Source of the DNA: Nocardioides sp. YR527 | GTDB lineage: Bacteria > Actinomycetota > Actinomycetes > Propionibacteriales > Nocardioidaceae | Assembly (NCBI RefSeq): GCF_900101045.1 | Contig: NZ_FNFN01000011.1 | Coordinates: 1-64,000, forward strand | Direction: 5' to 3' | DNA: 64,000 nt | Shown: positions 24,361 to 33,065 of the stretch, one piece after another | Layout of the letters: every line of letters begins with the position of its first letter | Position numbering within the stretch: position 1 is the first letter of the stretch | The notes under the pieces: model-generated | Told to the model about the DNA's origin: nothing | Seen by the model: the letters and a program-made list of their open reading frames with translations, nothing else | Database searches by the model: none | Position numbers and translations under genes: made by a program

Positions 24361-25206
24361 GTGTCCGACCTCGACCAACGGCTCAACGCTCTCGAAGCGG
24401 ATCTCAAGACGCGGGGAAGCGTGCTGGTCGCCTTCTCCGGAGGCGCCGACAGCGCCTTCCTCCTGGCGGCCGCGACCAGAGCACTGGGCAGCGACGACGT
24501 CGCCGCCGCGACCGGCTACTCGCACAGTCTCCCGATCGCGGAGAGGGACCCGGCCGCCGAGTTCGCCAGAAGCCTCGGCGTACGTCTCGTCACCCCGCGG
24601 ACCCACGAGATGGAGCGGGAGGGCTACCGGGCCAACGGCACCGACCGGTGCTTCTTCTGCAAGGCGGAGCTGCTCGACACCCTCGTGCCGCTGGCCCGTG
24701 AGCTGGGCCTGGCCCATGTGGCCACCGGCACCAACGCCGACGATGCGATCGAAGGCCTCAACGGGCTGAGGCCGGGCATCCGCGCGGCCGCCGAGCGTGG
24801 CGCGATCACGCCGCTCAGGGACGCCGGGCTGACCAAGGCGCAGATCCGCGAGGCCTCGCGCCGCTGGGGGCTGCCGACCTGGGACAAGCCGGCCGCCGCC
24901 TGCCTCTCCAGCCGGATCGCCTACGGCCTCGAGGTCACGCCGAGGCGCCTCGCGCGCGTGGAGCGAGCAGAGCAGGGCGTACGCAGCGTCCTGGCCGCCC
25001 GCGGCCACGACGCTGCCAGAGTGGACCTGCGCGTGCGCGACCACGGGGAGAAGGCCACGGTGGAGCTGTCGGCTACCCTCCTGCCTCTCGACCCCCACCA
25101 TGCCGACGAGGTGCTCAGGACCGTGACAGACGCAGGATTCCCCGCCGCGGAGATCGACCCACGGGGCTTCCGCTCCGGATCGATGAACCAGAAGGCGGCG
25201 AAGTGA
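24361..25206 (+). CDS. larE: LarE-type ATP-dependent sacrificial sulfur transferase
   Basis: A 281-residue PP-loop enzyme that adenylates the pyridinium cofactor and donates its own Cys sulfur while building the nickel-pincer nucleotide of lactate racemase. The ATP loop SGGADS (26-31) is intact. The Cys of RCFFCK (C97, C100) and the Cys of KPAAACLSSRI (C181), equivalent to the sacrificial Cys, are present. It starts with GTG 24361, nine bases after the previous stop. LarB, LarC and LarA, which are normally needed, are not in this window. It may therefore be an orphan or serve another sulfur-transfer role. It overlaps the next gene by four bases. Confidence 0.87.
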   Translation: MSDLDQRLNALEADLKTRGSVLVAFSGGADSAFLLAAATRALGSDDVAAATGYSHSLPIAERDPAAEFARSLGVRLVTPRTHEMEREGYRANGTDRCFFCKAELLDTLVPLARELGLAHVATGTNADDAIEGLNGLRPGIRAAAERGAITPLRDAGLTKAQIREASRRWGLPTWDKPAAACLSSRIAYGLEVTPRRLARVERAEQGVRSVLAARGHDAARVDLRVRDHGEKATVELSATLLPLDPHHADEVLRTVTDAGFPAAEIDPRGFRSGSMNQKAAK

Positions 25207-25910
25207 GGGAGTTCTGGGACACGATCACCGCGACCCAGACCGTTCCCGAGGCACCCTGGCTGATCGGCGCCGGGCTCGTCGCCCTGGTGCTGGTCGTGTG
25301 GCGTGGCACCTGGCGCACCGTACGCCTCGGCGTCACCGTCGTCCACGAGGCCGGGCACGCGGTCGTGGCGGTCCTGGTGGGAAGGCGCCTGGCCGGGATC
25401 AAGCTCCACTCCGACACCTCGGGCGTGACCCTCTCGCGCGGCAAGCCGTCCGGTCCGGGGATGGTGGCGATGCTCGCCGCCGGCTACCTCGCCCCGGCGC
25501 TCCTCGGCCTGTTCAGCGCGACCATGCTCGCCGCGGGTCACGCCCTGGGGCTGCTGTGGCTCCTGGTGGCGGCGATGCTCGTGCTGCTGCTGTGGGTACG
25601 CAACGGCTACGGTCTCGTCGTCGTCCTGGTGCTCGGTGCAGCGCTGGGCGCGATCAGCTGGTACGCCGACGGCCGCCTTCAGACCATCGTCGCCACGCTC
25701 GTCACCTGGCTGCTCCTGCTCGCCTCACCGAGGCCGCTCCTGGAGCTCCTCGGCCGCGGCGAGCGAGGTCGTCGCGGCTCCGATCCCGACCAGCTCGCCG
25801 GTCTGACCGGCATCCCGTCGGTGCTCTGGATCCTCGTCCTGCTGGCGGTGAACGTCGCTGGCCTCGTGGTCGGCGTGCAGACCCTGATCCCCGACCTGAG
25901 CTGGATCTAG
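25203..25910 (+). CDS. M50-type (site-2-protease-like) membrane metallopeptidase
   Basis: A 235-residue membrane protein with about six hydrophobic segments. The zinc motif HEAGH is at residues 49-53 (VVHEAGHAVVAVLVG). A later SWYADGRLQ segment may carry the third ligand. The family (M50B-like) is widespread in actinobacteria, and some members cleave membrane-anchored factors while others may be inactive. Its GTG start overlaps the larE stop (GTGA), so they are translated together, though a functional link is not obvious. Its stop overlaps the convergent cold-shock gene by four bases. Confidence 0.82.
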   Translation: MREFWDTITATQTVPEAPWLIGAGLVALVLVVWRGTWRTVRLGVTVVHEAGHAVVAVLVGRRLAGIKLHSDTSGVTLSRGKPSGPGMVAMLAAGYLAPALLGLFSATMLAAGHALGLLWLLVAAMLVLLLWVRNGYGLVVVLVLGAALGAISWYADGRLQTIVATLVTWLLLLASPRPLLELLGRGERGRRGSDPDQLAGLTGIPSVLWILVLLAVNVAGLVVGVQTLIPDLSWI

Positions 25911-26305
25911 AGTTCGAACTCGTCGGCGATCTGGCGCAGCGCGGGGGAGACCTTCTGGCCGAGCTCGCGGGTGGGCGGGCGGCCCTGGGCATAGCCGTCG
26001 CGGATGTCGTCGAGGAGCTTGATGACGTTCTCGACGATCAGCTCCATCTCCTCGGGCTTGCGGCGCTTGGCGGCGCGCTGGCGCCCGGCGACGGAGGGGG
26101 AGCGCTCGAGGATCGTCACCGAGAGCGCCTGCTCACCGCGGCGCCCCTGGGCGATGCCGAACTCCACCCGGGTGCCGGCCTTCAAGGTCTTGGCAGCGCC
26201 CTCGGGGAGCGCGTCGGCGTGGACGTACACGTCCGGACCGTCGTCCTGCGACAGAAACCCGAAGCCCTTGGTGGCGTCGAACCACTTGACCTTGCCAGTA
26301 GGCAC
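25907..26305 (-). CDS. Cold-shock domain protein with C-terminal extension
   Basis: A 132-residue nucleic-acid-binding protein. Residues 1-67 form a cold-shock domain with both RNA-binding motifs: KGFGFLSQ and DVYVHADAL. The remaining 65 residues are a charged helical tail (KRRKPEEMELIVENVIKLLDDIRDGYAQG), which ordinary 67-residue CspA proteins lack. The size and layout resemble M. tuberculosis CspB (Rv0871). It likely acts as an RNA chaperone. It faces the conservon across a 383-bp gap. Confidence 0.9.
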   Translation of the reverse strand: MPTGKVKWFDATKGFGFLSQDDGPDVYVHADALPEGAAKTLKAGTRVEFGIAQGRRGEQALSVTILERSPSVAGRQRAAKRRKPEEMELIVENVIKLLDDIRDGYAQGRPPTRELGQKVSPALRQIADEFEL

Positions 26306-26688
26306 GGCAGCTTGCCCCTTCCTCGCGCATCAGCGCTTCAAACGTACGTCGCCCGGCGACTGTGACGGCCGACGCGGGAGAGCCTAGTCCTCAGCGCCCA
26401 GGGACGCGTGAGGTATTCCCCGCTCCGGCATCGACGGCATCCACGGACGGGTCGCCGTCTCGTCCCTCGGGCAGGTGGGGCCTATACTCCGCCTACCCCT
26501 CCATAGATTTGCAAATGATTTCGTACACCATTGGTAATCGAGACCAGTTATGACGTAAGTTTACGTCGCCAAAGACTGCAGACAGGTACGCCCGGGTGCC
26601 AGCAGACTTCGCGGCGGGGGACTGGGGTGTGCGCCACAGAGGGTGCACACCTCTCGGGAATGATGTGACATGGCCACGAGAGGGAGTA
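26306..26688. promoter_or_regulatory. 383-bp regulatory gap before the conservon, with two palindromes
   Basis: The gap separates the divergent cold-shock gene and the conservon kinase. It is AT-richer than its neighbours near 26500-26570. ATTTGCAAAT (26507-26516) is a perfect 10-bp palindrome, and GACGTAA-GT-TTACGTC (26552-26567) is a 7-bp inverted repeat with a two-base spacer, about 120 bp before the kinase start. Both look like dimeric regulator sites. TATACT (26483-26488) is a possible -10 box, which would make both palindromes part of the transcribed leader or a roadblock site. No gene is seen here; an open frame running in from 26596 lacks a ribosome site. Confidence 0.5.
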
Positions 26689-29600
26689 ATGGCCGAGCCA
26701 TACGCAAGCACAACCCACCGTCCGGAACGTAAGCCCTGGCAGGGAATTCGAGCGCGCCTCATCTTCGTGCTGCTCATCCCGACCATCGCGGCGATGGTGT
26801 TCGGCGGGTTGAGCATTTCGAGCGCCCTCTCAGCCCAGGCGGAAGCACGCCAGGCCGAGACTGTCGCCCAGGCACTGCCTGACACCTACCAACTCGCGAT
26901 CAACATCCTGTTCGAGCGTGACGGTGCGCTCGCGGGCGTTCCTGAGGTCGTCATGCGGCCGCTCCAGCAGAAGACCGACGAGTCGATCGAGGCCTGGAGC
27001 GCCAAGGCGAAGGAGATCGACGCCGGCGATGACAAGGACCTCGAGAACAGCATCGTCGAGATCCAGCAGGCGCTGAACGGCATCGACGACCTGCGTTCGC
27101 AGATCCAGGAGAAGGACACCCAGGTCGAGGCCCAGCTGGCCTACACGACCGTGATGAACAACCTCTTCGGCATCTCGGCGCAGATGCCGACCCTCGAGAA
27201 CGACGAGGTCTTCTCCAAGATCTCCGCGATCAGCAACGTGCGTCCGGCGTCCGAGGCCATGGGTGTCGAGCGCATCATCATGATGACGGCGCTGAGCAAG
27301 AAGGCCATCGCCGAGTCGCAGGGAGCGACCAACCCGGACGTCCTCAGCGACGAGGAGTTCGCCGAGCTCGCCCGCGCCGAGGCGAAGTGGCGTCTGTCCA
27401 CCGCGGACTACTACGCGAAGACGTCAGACGAGATCCGCGGGCAGCTCGACGAGCTGACCAACGGCACCACCGACCAGGGTTCGGTCGGGGCGCCCGCCCA
27501 CCGGGTCGTCAACCAGGTGATCTCCAGCGGCAGCATGGACCGGGTCAAGATGACCCCGGACCAGTACACCCAGGCCAGCACGGAGTTCATCCGTGGTCTG
27601 CAGAAGATGATCGTCCAGACCGCTCAGGAGATCAGCGACGACGTCGAGCAGATCAAGAGCGACGCGACCCGCGAGGCCATCGTCATCGGTCTCCTCGTTC
27701 TCGGTGTTCTGATCTTCGCACTCGCCGTCGGCCTGGTCGCGGCCCGTTCGATCCTGTCGCCGCTGAGCCAGCTGCGTCGTCTGGCCTACAACCTGGCGAA
27801 CCACGACCTGCCCGAGCGAGTCGCCTACATGAACCAGGCCGAAGGCCCGGTGGACACCCATGTGGAGCCTCTGGACATCGCGCGTCGAGACGAGATCGGT
27901 GACGTCGCGGACGCGTTCGACGCGGTCCACGTCGAGGCGATCCGGCTGGCGGGCGAGCAGGCCGAGCTGCGAACGAACGTCGACAAGATGTTCATGAACC
28001 TCTCCCGTCGTTCGCAGAGCCTCGTCGAGCGTCAGCTCCAGCTCATCGACCAGCTCGAGGCCAACGAGCAGGACCCCGACGACCTCGCGAACCTGTTCCG
28101 CCTGGACCACCTCGCCACCCGAATGCGCCGCAACGACGAGTCCCTCCTGGTCCTCGCCGGCGGCGAGATCGGCCACGCGGCTCGTGGTCCGGTCCCGGTC
28201 CTCGACGTGCTCCGTGCCGCCGCCTCCGAGATCGAGCAGTTCGCCCGGGTCGACATCGACTCCGACGAGAACGCCGAGTTCGAGGGCGCGATCGCGGGTG
28301 ACCTCGTGCACCTGCTCGCGGAGCTGATCGAGAACGCCACCAACTTCTCCCCGCCCGACACCGCGGTCACGATCCGCACCTTCCGCGCCGGCCCCGCCGC
28401 GCCGCTGCTGGTCGAGATCGAGGACCTCGGTATCGGCATGACGCCGGAGGAGCTCGACGCGGCCAACATGAAGCTGCGCCGTGCGACCGGCCTCGACGCC
28501 GACGTCGCCCGGATGATGGGTCTGGTCGTGGTCGCGCGCCTGGCGGCGCGTCACGGTCTCTACATCGAGCTCGTTCCCAACCGCCCCCGCGGTGTGGTCG
28601 CGCGTGTCGAGATGCCGGTCACCACGATCGTCGGCGCTCACGCGGAGGCCCCGTCCGGCCAGCAGCAGGGCTTCGACGCCTACGCCTTCCAGCAGGGTGG
28701 CTACGGCCAGCAGACCGGCGCCTACCCGACCACCGGCGAGCTCCCTTACGAGATGCAGTACGGGATGCCCGCCTACGACGCCCAGCCGTACGCCGGTGGC
28801 AACCCCTACGACGTGCCGGTCGGTGCTCTTCCGGCGCCCGAGGCGCCCGCGGCCTCCGCGGCAGCGCCCCCGGCCCTGCCGAGCCGTACGCCCGGTGCGT
28901 CCAACCACCCCAACCTCTCAGGTGGCGGTGCTTCGGCCTTCTCGCAGCAGCCTGCCAACGGCCTCTCGGGCCAGCACAACGGCTTCGGTCAGAGCGGGCC
29001 GCAGACGGGCCAGCAGCCCTCGTTCGGTGGTGTCCCGCCGATGCCGGGCGATCCGGGCTTCGAGGGTCCGGGCGCGCGCACGGGCAGCTTCCCGGCGCAG
29101 CCGCAGCAGTTCAGCGGTGGCCAGCCGCAGTACGGGGGAGACCCGTTCGGCGGCGACCCGTTCGGCGCCAACCAGCCGCCGGCCCCGCAGCAGAACCCCA
29201 GCGGCCAGCAGCAGAACTTCCTCTCCAACATGCTGCCGGTTCGCAAGGCCGAGGACCTGGCCGCGCGCTTCCCCGACGGTCGTTTCGACCCGAGCACCGA
29301 GACCGGCGAGCTGCCGCGTCGCGACCCGGGTATCCAGGGCGGCAGCCCGTTCGGCACCGACACCGGCGCGTTCCGCACCTTCGAGCGCCCCAACGAGCGC
29401 ACCGTGCCGCGTACGCCGCCGCCGGGCTTCGGTCCCGACGACGACCCGTTCGGTCCTGCCGGTGACGCGATCGCCCCGGGCCCGATGGGCCCGATGGCTC
29501 CGGAGCCGACCAACTCGCCGAACCCGCTCGACTCGACCACCGAGGTGCCGATCCTCGACGACGAGGGCAGCTCGATCTTCGACGACCTGCAGTCCGAGTG

Positions 29601-30081
29601 GTTCACCCGTCGTCGCCCGCTCGGTGCGCGCCGGGCGATGGAGTCCAAGGGCGACCCGCTCAGCGACCCGATCGCCCCCGCCGCCAAGGCCGGCCCGGGA
29701 CCCAACCTCGACGAGGCCCGTCCGGCGGCCGCCCCCGCGGGCGACCCGGTCGACGAGCCCACGGTCGCTCAGGACGACGAGCCGACCACGCCGGTGAGCT
29801 GGTCCTCGCCGGGCGACGAGGGCTGGCGCCGTGCCCAGGAGCTGGAGCACCTGCAGGAGCAGGAGCCGGCGACGATCACCCAGGGTGGCCTCCCCGTCCG
29901 TGTCCCGGGTCAGAACCTGATCCCAGGCGCGGCACCTGCGGTCACACCACCGTCATCAGGTCCGCGTAACATGGACGCGCGCCGCACCCGTGGCATGTCC
30001 AGCTTCCAGAAGGGCGTCAGCCGCGCCCGCAACAACCCCGCTGATGCGGAAAGCAACCCCGAAGGTGAGGAGCAGCAGTGA
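26689..30081 (+). CDS. cvnA: Conservon sensor kinase with NIT domain (CvnA type)
   Basis: A 1130-residue membrane histidine-kinase-like protein, first part of a conservon. The start is ATG 26689 behind GAGGGAG, not the earlier GTG at 26596. Residues 21-43 are membrane helix 1; 50-325 an extracellular NIT-type sensing domain; 330-353 helix 2; then a HAMP-like linker; 430-485 a dimerisation helix pair with LDHLATRMRR (His about 473), the phospho-acceptor position. About 530-650 is the ATPase domain with ELIENATNFSPP, EDLGIGMT and GLVVVARLAARHG. The last 470 residues are a low-complexity Gln/Pro/Gly tail, probably unfolded. It overlaps the roadblock gene (GTGA). Its signal is unknown; a nitrogen oxide is only what the domain name suggests. 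Confidence 0.9.
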   Translation: MAEPYASTTHRPERKPWQGIRARLIFVLLIPTIAAMVFGGLSISSALSAQAEARQAETVAQALPDTYQLAINILFERDGALAGVPEVVMRPLQQKTDESIEAWSAKAKEIDAGDDKDLENSIVEIQQALNGIDDLRSQIQEKDTQVEAQLAYTTVMNNLFGISAQMPTLENDEVFSKISAISNVRPASEAMGVERIIMMTALSKKAIAESQGATNPDVLSDEEFAELARAEAKWRLSTADYYAKTSDEIRGQLDELTNGTTDQGSVGAPAHRVVNQVISSGSMDRVKMTPDQYTQASTEFIRGLQKMIVQTAQEISDDVEQIKSDATREAIVIGLLVLGVLIFALAVGLVAARSILSPLSQLRRLAYNLANHDLPERVAYMNQAEGPVDTHVEPLDIARRDEIGDVADAFDAVHVEAIRLAGEQAELRTNVDKMFMNLSRRSQSLVERQLQLIDQLEANEQDPDDLANLFRLDHLATRMRRNDESLLVLAGGEIGHAARGPVPVLDVLRAAASEIEQFARVDIDSDENAEFEGAIAGDLVHLLAELIENATNFSPPDTAVTIRTFRAGPAAPLLVEIEDLGIGMTPEELDAANMKLRRATGLDADVARMMGLVVVARLAARHGLYIELVPNRPRGVVARVEMPVTTIVGAHAEAPSGQQQGFDAYAFQQGGYGQQTGAYPTTGELPYEMQYGMPAYDAQPYAGGNPYDVPVGALPAPEAPAASAAAPPALPSRTPGASNHPNLSGGGASAFSQQPANGLSGQHNGFGQSGPQTGQQPSFGGVPPMPGDPGFEGPGARTGSFPAQPQQFSGGQPQYGGDPFGGDPFGANQPPAPQQNPSGQQQNFLSNMLPVRKAEDLAARFPDGRFDPSTETGELPRRDPGIQGGSPFGTDTGAFRTFERPNERTVPRTPPPGFGPDDDPFGPAGDAIAPGPMGPMAPEPTNSPNPLDSTTEVPILDDEGSSIFDDLQSEWFTRRRPLGARRAMESKGDPLSDPIAPAAKAGPGPNLDEARPAAAPAGDPVDEPTVAQDDEPTTPVSWSSPGDEGWRRAQELEHLQEQEPATITQGGLPVRVPGQNLIPGAAPAVTPPSSGPRNMDARRTRGMSSFQKGVSRARNNPADAESNPEGEEQQ

Positions 30082-30473
30082 CAACGGCCCCCGCAGGACT
30101 GGACTGGCTTGTCGACAGCCTGACCCAGCGCACCCCTGACATCGCTCACGCGATCTTGGTGTCGGCTGATGGCATGCCGATGGCCAGCTCCGTCGACTTC
30201 CCCCCGGACCGGGCCGACCAGCTCTCGGCGATCGCCTCCGGTCTCACCAGTCTTACCCAGGGAGCAGCTCGGTGCTTCGCGGCGGGTAATGTCCAGCAGA
30301 TGGTCATCGAGATGGACGGTGGCTATCTGGTCCTCATGGCGGTTGGTGAGGGTTCCAGCCTTGCTGCCCTCGCCGCCCCCGACTGCGATCTGGGACAGGT
30401 TGGCTACCAGATGCAGCTGTTGATCTCGCGTGTTGCCACCGCCCTCACCCCCGATACCAGAACTGGCGCCTGA
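30078..30473 (+). CDS. cvnB: Roadblock/LC7 domain protein (CvnB type)
   Basis: A 131-residue cytosolic protein of a single roadblock/LC7 domain (GLDWLVDSLTQRTPDIAHAI, MASSVDFPPDRADQLSAI and a long C-terminal strand with VLMAVGEGSSLAAL). In Streptomyces conservons the equivalent CvnB binds the small GTPase and likely regulates its nucleotide state. The GTG start overlaps the kinase stop. It is close to the usual length of the family. Confidence 0.93.
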   Translation: MTTAPAGLDWLVDSLTQRTPDIAHAILVSADGMPMASSVDFPPDRADQLSAIASGLTSLTQGAARCFAAGNVQQMVIEMDGGYLVLMAVGEGSSLAALAAPDCDLGQVGYQMQLLISRVATALTPDTRTGA

Positions 30474-30499
30474 CCGCGCCCGACCTTAGGACCGAGATC

Positions 30500-30850
30500 G
30501 TGAGCAACCACGCATCCGAACCGCCGCCGCTGGTCAGGCCGTATGCCCTGACCCGTGGCCGCACGCAACCCAAGCGCGTCTTCCCGATGGAAGCCCTGGT
30601 GATCACCGACCGCTACGTGATCGACGGCTACGTCCGGTCGCCGGAGGAGCGGACGATCGCGGAGCTCTGCCGCGAGAGCCGTTCCGTCGCTGAGGTTGCG
30701 GCTCTCATCCGGGTGCCCCTGGGTGTCGCCCGAGTCCTGATCGGTGACCTTGCGGAGCGCGGCGTGGTGCAGGTGCACGCCAGCAAGGTCCCGGACGCCC
30801 CGGACACCGCTCTCCTCGAGCGCGTGCTGTCCGGCCTGAGGAAGCTTTGA
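30500..30850 (+). CDS. cvnC: DUF742 protein (CvnC type)
   Basis: A 116-residue protein of the DUF742 family, recognised by LVRPYALTRGRT near the N-terminus and a winged-helix-like C-terminal half (IAELCRESRSVAEVAALIRVPLGVARVLIGDLAERGVV). The helix-turn-helix look suggests DNA or protein binding. In conservons this is the third component and its exact role is not settled. The start is GTG 30500, preceded by a weak purine site. The next gene follows after 13 bp. Confidence 0.93.
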   Translation: MSNHASEPPPLVRPYALTRGRTQPKRVFPMEALVITDRYVIDGYVRSPEERTIAELCRESRSVAEVAALIRVPLGVARVLIGDLAERGVVQVHASKVPDAPDTALLERVLSGLRKL

Positions 30851-30863
30851 CAGGAGTAATGCA

Positions 30864-31442
30864 GTGACCACCGACTCCAAGCAGGCGACGATGTCTGCGA
30901 AGATCGTCATCGCCGGCGGGTTCGGCGTTGGCAAGACGACCTTCGTGGGCTCCGTCTCGGAGATCGTCCCCCTGACGACCGAGGCCGTGATGACGCAGGC
31001 GACCGCCGGCGTCGACGACCTCTCCGCCGTGCCCAACAAGAAGACGACCACGGTCGCGATGGACTTCGGTCGAGTCTCCCTCGACTCGGACCTGATCCTC
31101 TACCTGTTCGGCACGCCCGGTCAGAACCGGTTCTGGTTCATGTGGGACGACCTGACCCAGGGCGCCATCGGCGCTGTGGTACTCATCGACACCCGTCGAC
31201 TCGCCGACTCCTTCGGCGCGATCGACTACTTCGAGTCCCGCAACGTGCCGTTCGTCGTGGCCCACAACGTCTTCGGCGCCAATCAGGCCTACAAGCCGGA
31301 GCAGATCCGCGAGGCCCTGGCTCTGCGCCCGGACATCCCGATCGTCACCTGTGACGCTCGCGACCGTCAGTCGACCAAGGCGACGCTGATCTCGCTCGTC
31401 GAGTACGTCCTCTCCATGGTCTCCACGCGCGCTCTTCAGTAG
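30864..31442 (+). CDS. cvnD: Small GTPase of the conservon (CvnD type)
   Basis: A 192-residue Ras-like ATP/GTP-binding protein. The P-loop is GGFGVGKTT, switch regions lie around MDFGRVSLDSDLILYLFGTPGQNRFWFMW (the DxxG position is FGTPGQ), and TCDAR is the G5-like box. The usual NKxD box is replaced by AHNVFG, as is common in CvnD proteins. It is the output of the conservon, likely switched by the roadblock partner and kinase. GTG 30864 follows AGGAG at a good distance. A strong terminator follows. Confidence 0.94.
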   Translation: MTTDSKQATMSAKIVIAGGFGVGKTTFVGSVSEIVPLTTEAVMTQATAGVDDLSAVPNKKTTTVAMDFGRVSLDSDLILYLFGTPGQNRFWFMWDDLTQGAIGAVVLIDTRRLADSFGAIDYFESRNVPFVVAHNVFGANQAYKPEQIREALALRPDIPIVTCDARDRQSTKATLISLVEYVLSMVSTRALQ

Positions 31443-31452
31443 CCAAGCGTCA

Positions 31453-31489
31453 CCAACACCCGCCGCAGCCCCGCTCCGGCGGGTGTTGG
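31453..31489 (+). terminator. Conservon terminator
   Basis: CCAACACCCGCC pairs perfectly with GGCGGGTGTTGG around a 13-base loop, eleven bases after the GTPase stop, followed by CGTTTC. The 12-bp GC-rich stem makes a strong end for the four-gene operon. Confidence 0.85.
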
Positions 31490-31548
31490 CGTTTCAAGGG
31501 GTGCCGTGACTGTGCAGTAGAGGCGTACGTCTGGGAGGATCACGCGTT

Positions 31549-32412
31549 GTGCGGAAGTTCAGGTTGTGGTGGCGCAAGGTGACCCCGAAGTGGCACCTGA
31601 GGCGCATGTGGGTGAAGATGTGGTCCGTGATCACGACCCCGTACGCCGATGCGACGGCCGTCGCTGCCGTCGACGAGGCCCGCGCCGCGCTCCTGTCCGA
31701 CGTGCCAGCCGGTGACGTCGGAGAACATCTCGGCCATGTGGTCGAGAAGGGTGCTGGCCCGGGCGTCGTGACCCACCTGTTCGCCTGCAGCCGCAAGGGC
31801 TACGTCGGCTGGCACTGGTCGGTCACGGTCGTCTATGTCCCCGTCCTCGGCGACAAGACCGAGCTGACCGTCAACGAGGTCGTCCTCGTCCCCGGTGACG
31901 CCGCCATCGTCGCGCCGGCCTGGGTGCCCTACCGCGAACGGATCAAGCCGGGCGACCTCTCGCCGGGTGATCTGCTCCCGGTCGATGACGACGATGCGCG
32001 CCTGGTCCCGACGTACGCCTTCGGCGACGACCCGCTCGACGCCGACGAGAAGGCTCAGGTGCGTGAGGTCGCCAAGGACCTCGGACTCGGCCGTGTCCGG
32101 ACCCTGTCCACCTCCGGCTTCGACGCCGCCGCCGAGCGGTGGTACGCCGGTGACGGCGGCCCCGACGCGCCGCTCGCGCAGGCAGCTCCCGACCAGTGCC
32201 ACAGCTGCGGCTTCCTGGTCCGGCTGACCGGTCACCTGGCCACGAGCTTCGGTGTCTGCGCCAACGGCGACGCCAACGACGACGGCAAGGTGGTCAGCCT
32301 CAACCACGGGTGCGGTGCGCACTCGGAGGTGCGGCTGGCGAAGAAGCACGAGCCGCAGCCGCTGCCGGACCCGGTCTTCGACACGATCAGCATCGACTTC
32401 GAGGCCCTCTAG
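31549..32412 (+). CDS. DUF3027 protein
   Basis: A 287-residue actinobacterial protein of unknown function. The DUF3027 core runs from about residue 35 to 280, with VGEHLGHVV, VTHLFACSRKGYVGWHWSVTV, NEVVLVPGDAAIVAPAWVPY and a Cys-rich end (CHSCGFLV, CANGD, HGCG) that could bind zinc. Before it lies a 25-residue basic Trp-rich N-terminal stretch (FRLWWRKVTPKWHLRRMW) that I would not expect in the family and that may touch membrane or nucleic acid. GTG 31549 has GGGAGG ten bases upstream. Confidence 0.8.
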   Translation: MRKFRLWWRKVTPKWHLRRMWVKMWSVITTPYADATAVAAVDEARAALLSDVPAGDVGEHLGHVVEKGAGPGVVTHLFACSRKGYVGWHWSVTVVYVPVLGDKTELTVNEVVLVPGDAAIVAPAWVPYRERIKPGDLSPGDLLPVDDDDARLVPTYAFGDDPLDADEKAQVREVAKDLGLGRVRTLSTSGFDAAAERWYAGDGGPDAPLAQAAPDQCHSCGFLVRLTGHLATSFGVCANGDANDDGKVVSLNHGCGAHSEVRLAKKHEPQPLPDPVFDTISIDFEAL

Positions 32413-32436
32413 TCGAGCACTGCTGGTCGAGCACCG

Positions 32437-32838
32437 TTAGGCGAGGCCCTCGGCACGTAGCCGGCGGGCCTTGCGGCGGCGGGTCAGCTCGATGCCGATC
32501 GCTCCGATGCCGAAGGCGGCCAGGCAGGTCCAGATCCACCAGGTCCAGCCGCGGTCGTTGAGCAGGCCCCAGAAGGGGAGCAGGGCCACGAACCCGACCA
32601 GCCAGCCGAGGGTGGCGAGCTCGAAGGCGCGGATGCCGTCCTGGTCGACGAGCTCGATCTTCGGCTCCGGGACGGCCTCGGCCGGCTCCTCGACAGGCGG
32701 CTCGTCGTAGCCGTAGTTCTGGGGGTAGCCATGCCCATCGTCGGACTGAGTCTCGGCGTAGTAGTCGCCGTCGTACCCGTCGTACTGCTGCTCCGGGTAG
32801 GTGCCGGAATAGTCGTCGTCGCGGTACTGGTCGCTCAT
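32437..32838 (-). CDS. DUF2530 membrane protein
   Basis: A 133-residue protein. Residues 1-60 are a Tyr/Asp/Gly-rich acidic and probably unfolded stretch. About 65-125 hold the DUF2530 domain with two membrane helices (LGWLVGFVALLPFWGLL and WTWWIWTCLAAFGIGAIGI) and a basic tail (RRRKARRLRAEG). Function unknown. It converges with the DUF3027 gene, 24 bp between stops, and is divergent from a small DUF1059-like gene. It is longer than a bare DUF2530 protein because of the acidic N-terminus. Confidence 0.8.
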   Translation of the reverse strand: MSDQYRDDDYSGTYPEQQYDGYDGDYYAETQSDDGHGYPQNYGYDEPPVEEPAEAVPEPKIELVDQDGIRAFELATLGWLVGFVALLPFWGLLNDRGWTWWIWTCLAAFGIGAIGIELTRRRKARRLRAEGLA

Positions 32839-32909
32839 GGGACCTCATCCTATGGGGCGCCACCAGCCGGTAGGGTGGTGAGGAACGCTGACGACTCTGG
32901 AGGTCCCTG

Positions 32910-33059
32910 ATGGCTTCGCTCCGCTGCCCCTGTGGCACCAACTTCCGCACGGAGACCGACGACGAGCTGGTCGAGAAGGTGCAGGAGCACCTCGCGGAGG
33001 CTCACCCCGGCCGCACCTACAGCCGCGACGACATCCTGATGCTCGCCGCGATGTCCTGA
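32910..33059 (+). CDS. DUF1059-type small protein
   Basis: A 49-residue protein, MASLRCPCGTNFRTETDDEL..., starting at ATG 32910 with GGAGG eight bases before it. It matches the size and pattern of DUF1059 small proteins: CPCG near the start, and VEKVQEHLAEAHPGRTYS(R) with a conserved His and a DI(L)MLAA end. The Cys pair and His may bind metal. Function unknown. A clean terminator follows at once, so it is transcribed alone. It is too short for many gene callers. Confidence 0.72.
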   Translation: MASLRCPCGTNFRTETDDELVEKVQEHLAEAHPGRTYSRDDILMLAAMS

Positions 33060-33065
33060 CTCTGT

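Noticed and set aside
26596..26688. An upstream start for the conservon kinase
   Set aside because: The GTG at 26596 lacks a ribosome site and would add 31 residues before the first membrane helix; the ATG at 26689 has GAGGGAG.
32413..32436. Tandem GTCGAGCAC pieces between convergent genes
   Set aside because: Two short copies in a 24-bp gap are too little to call a repeat element or terminator.
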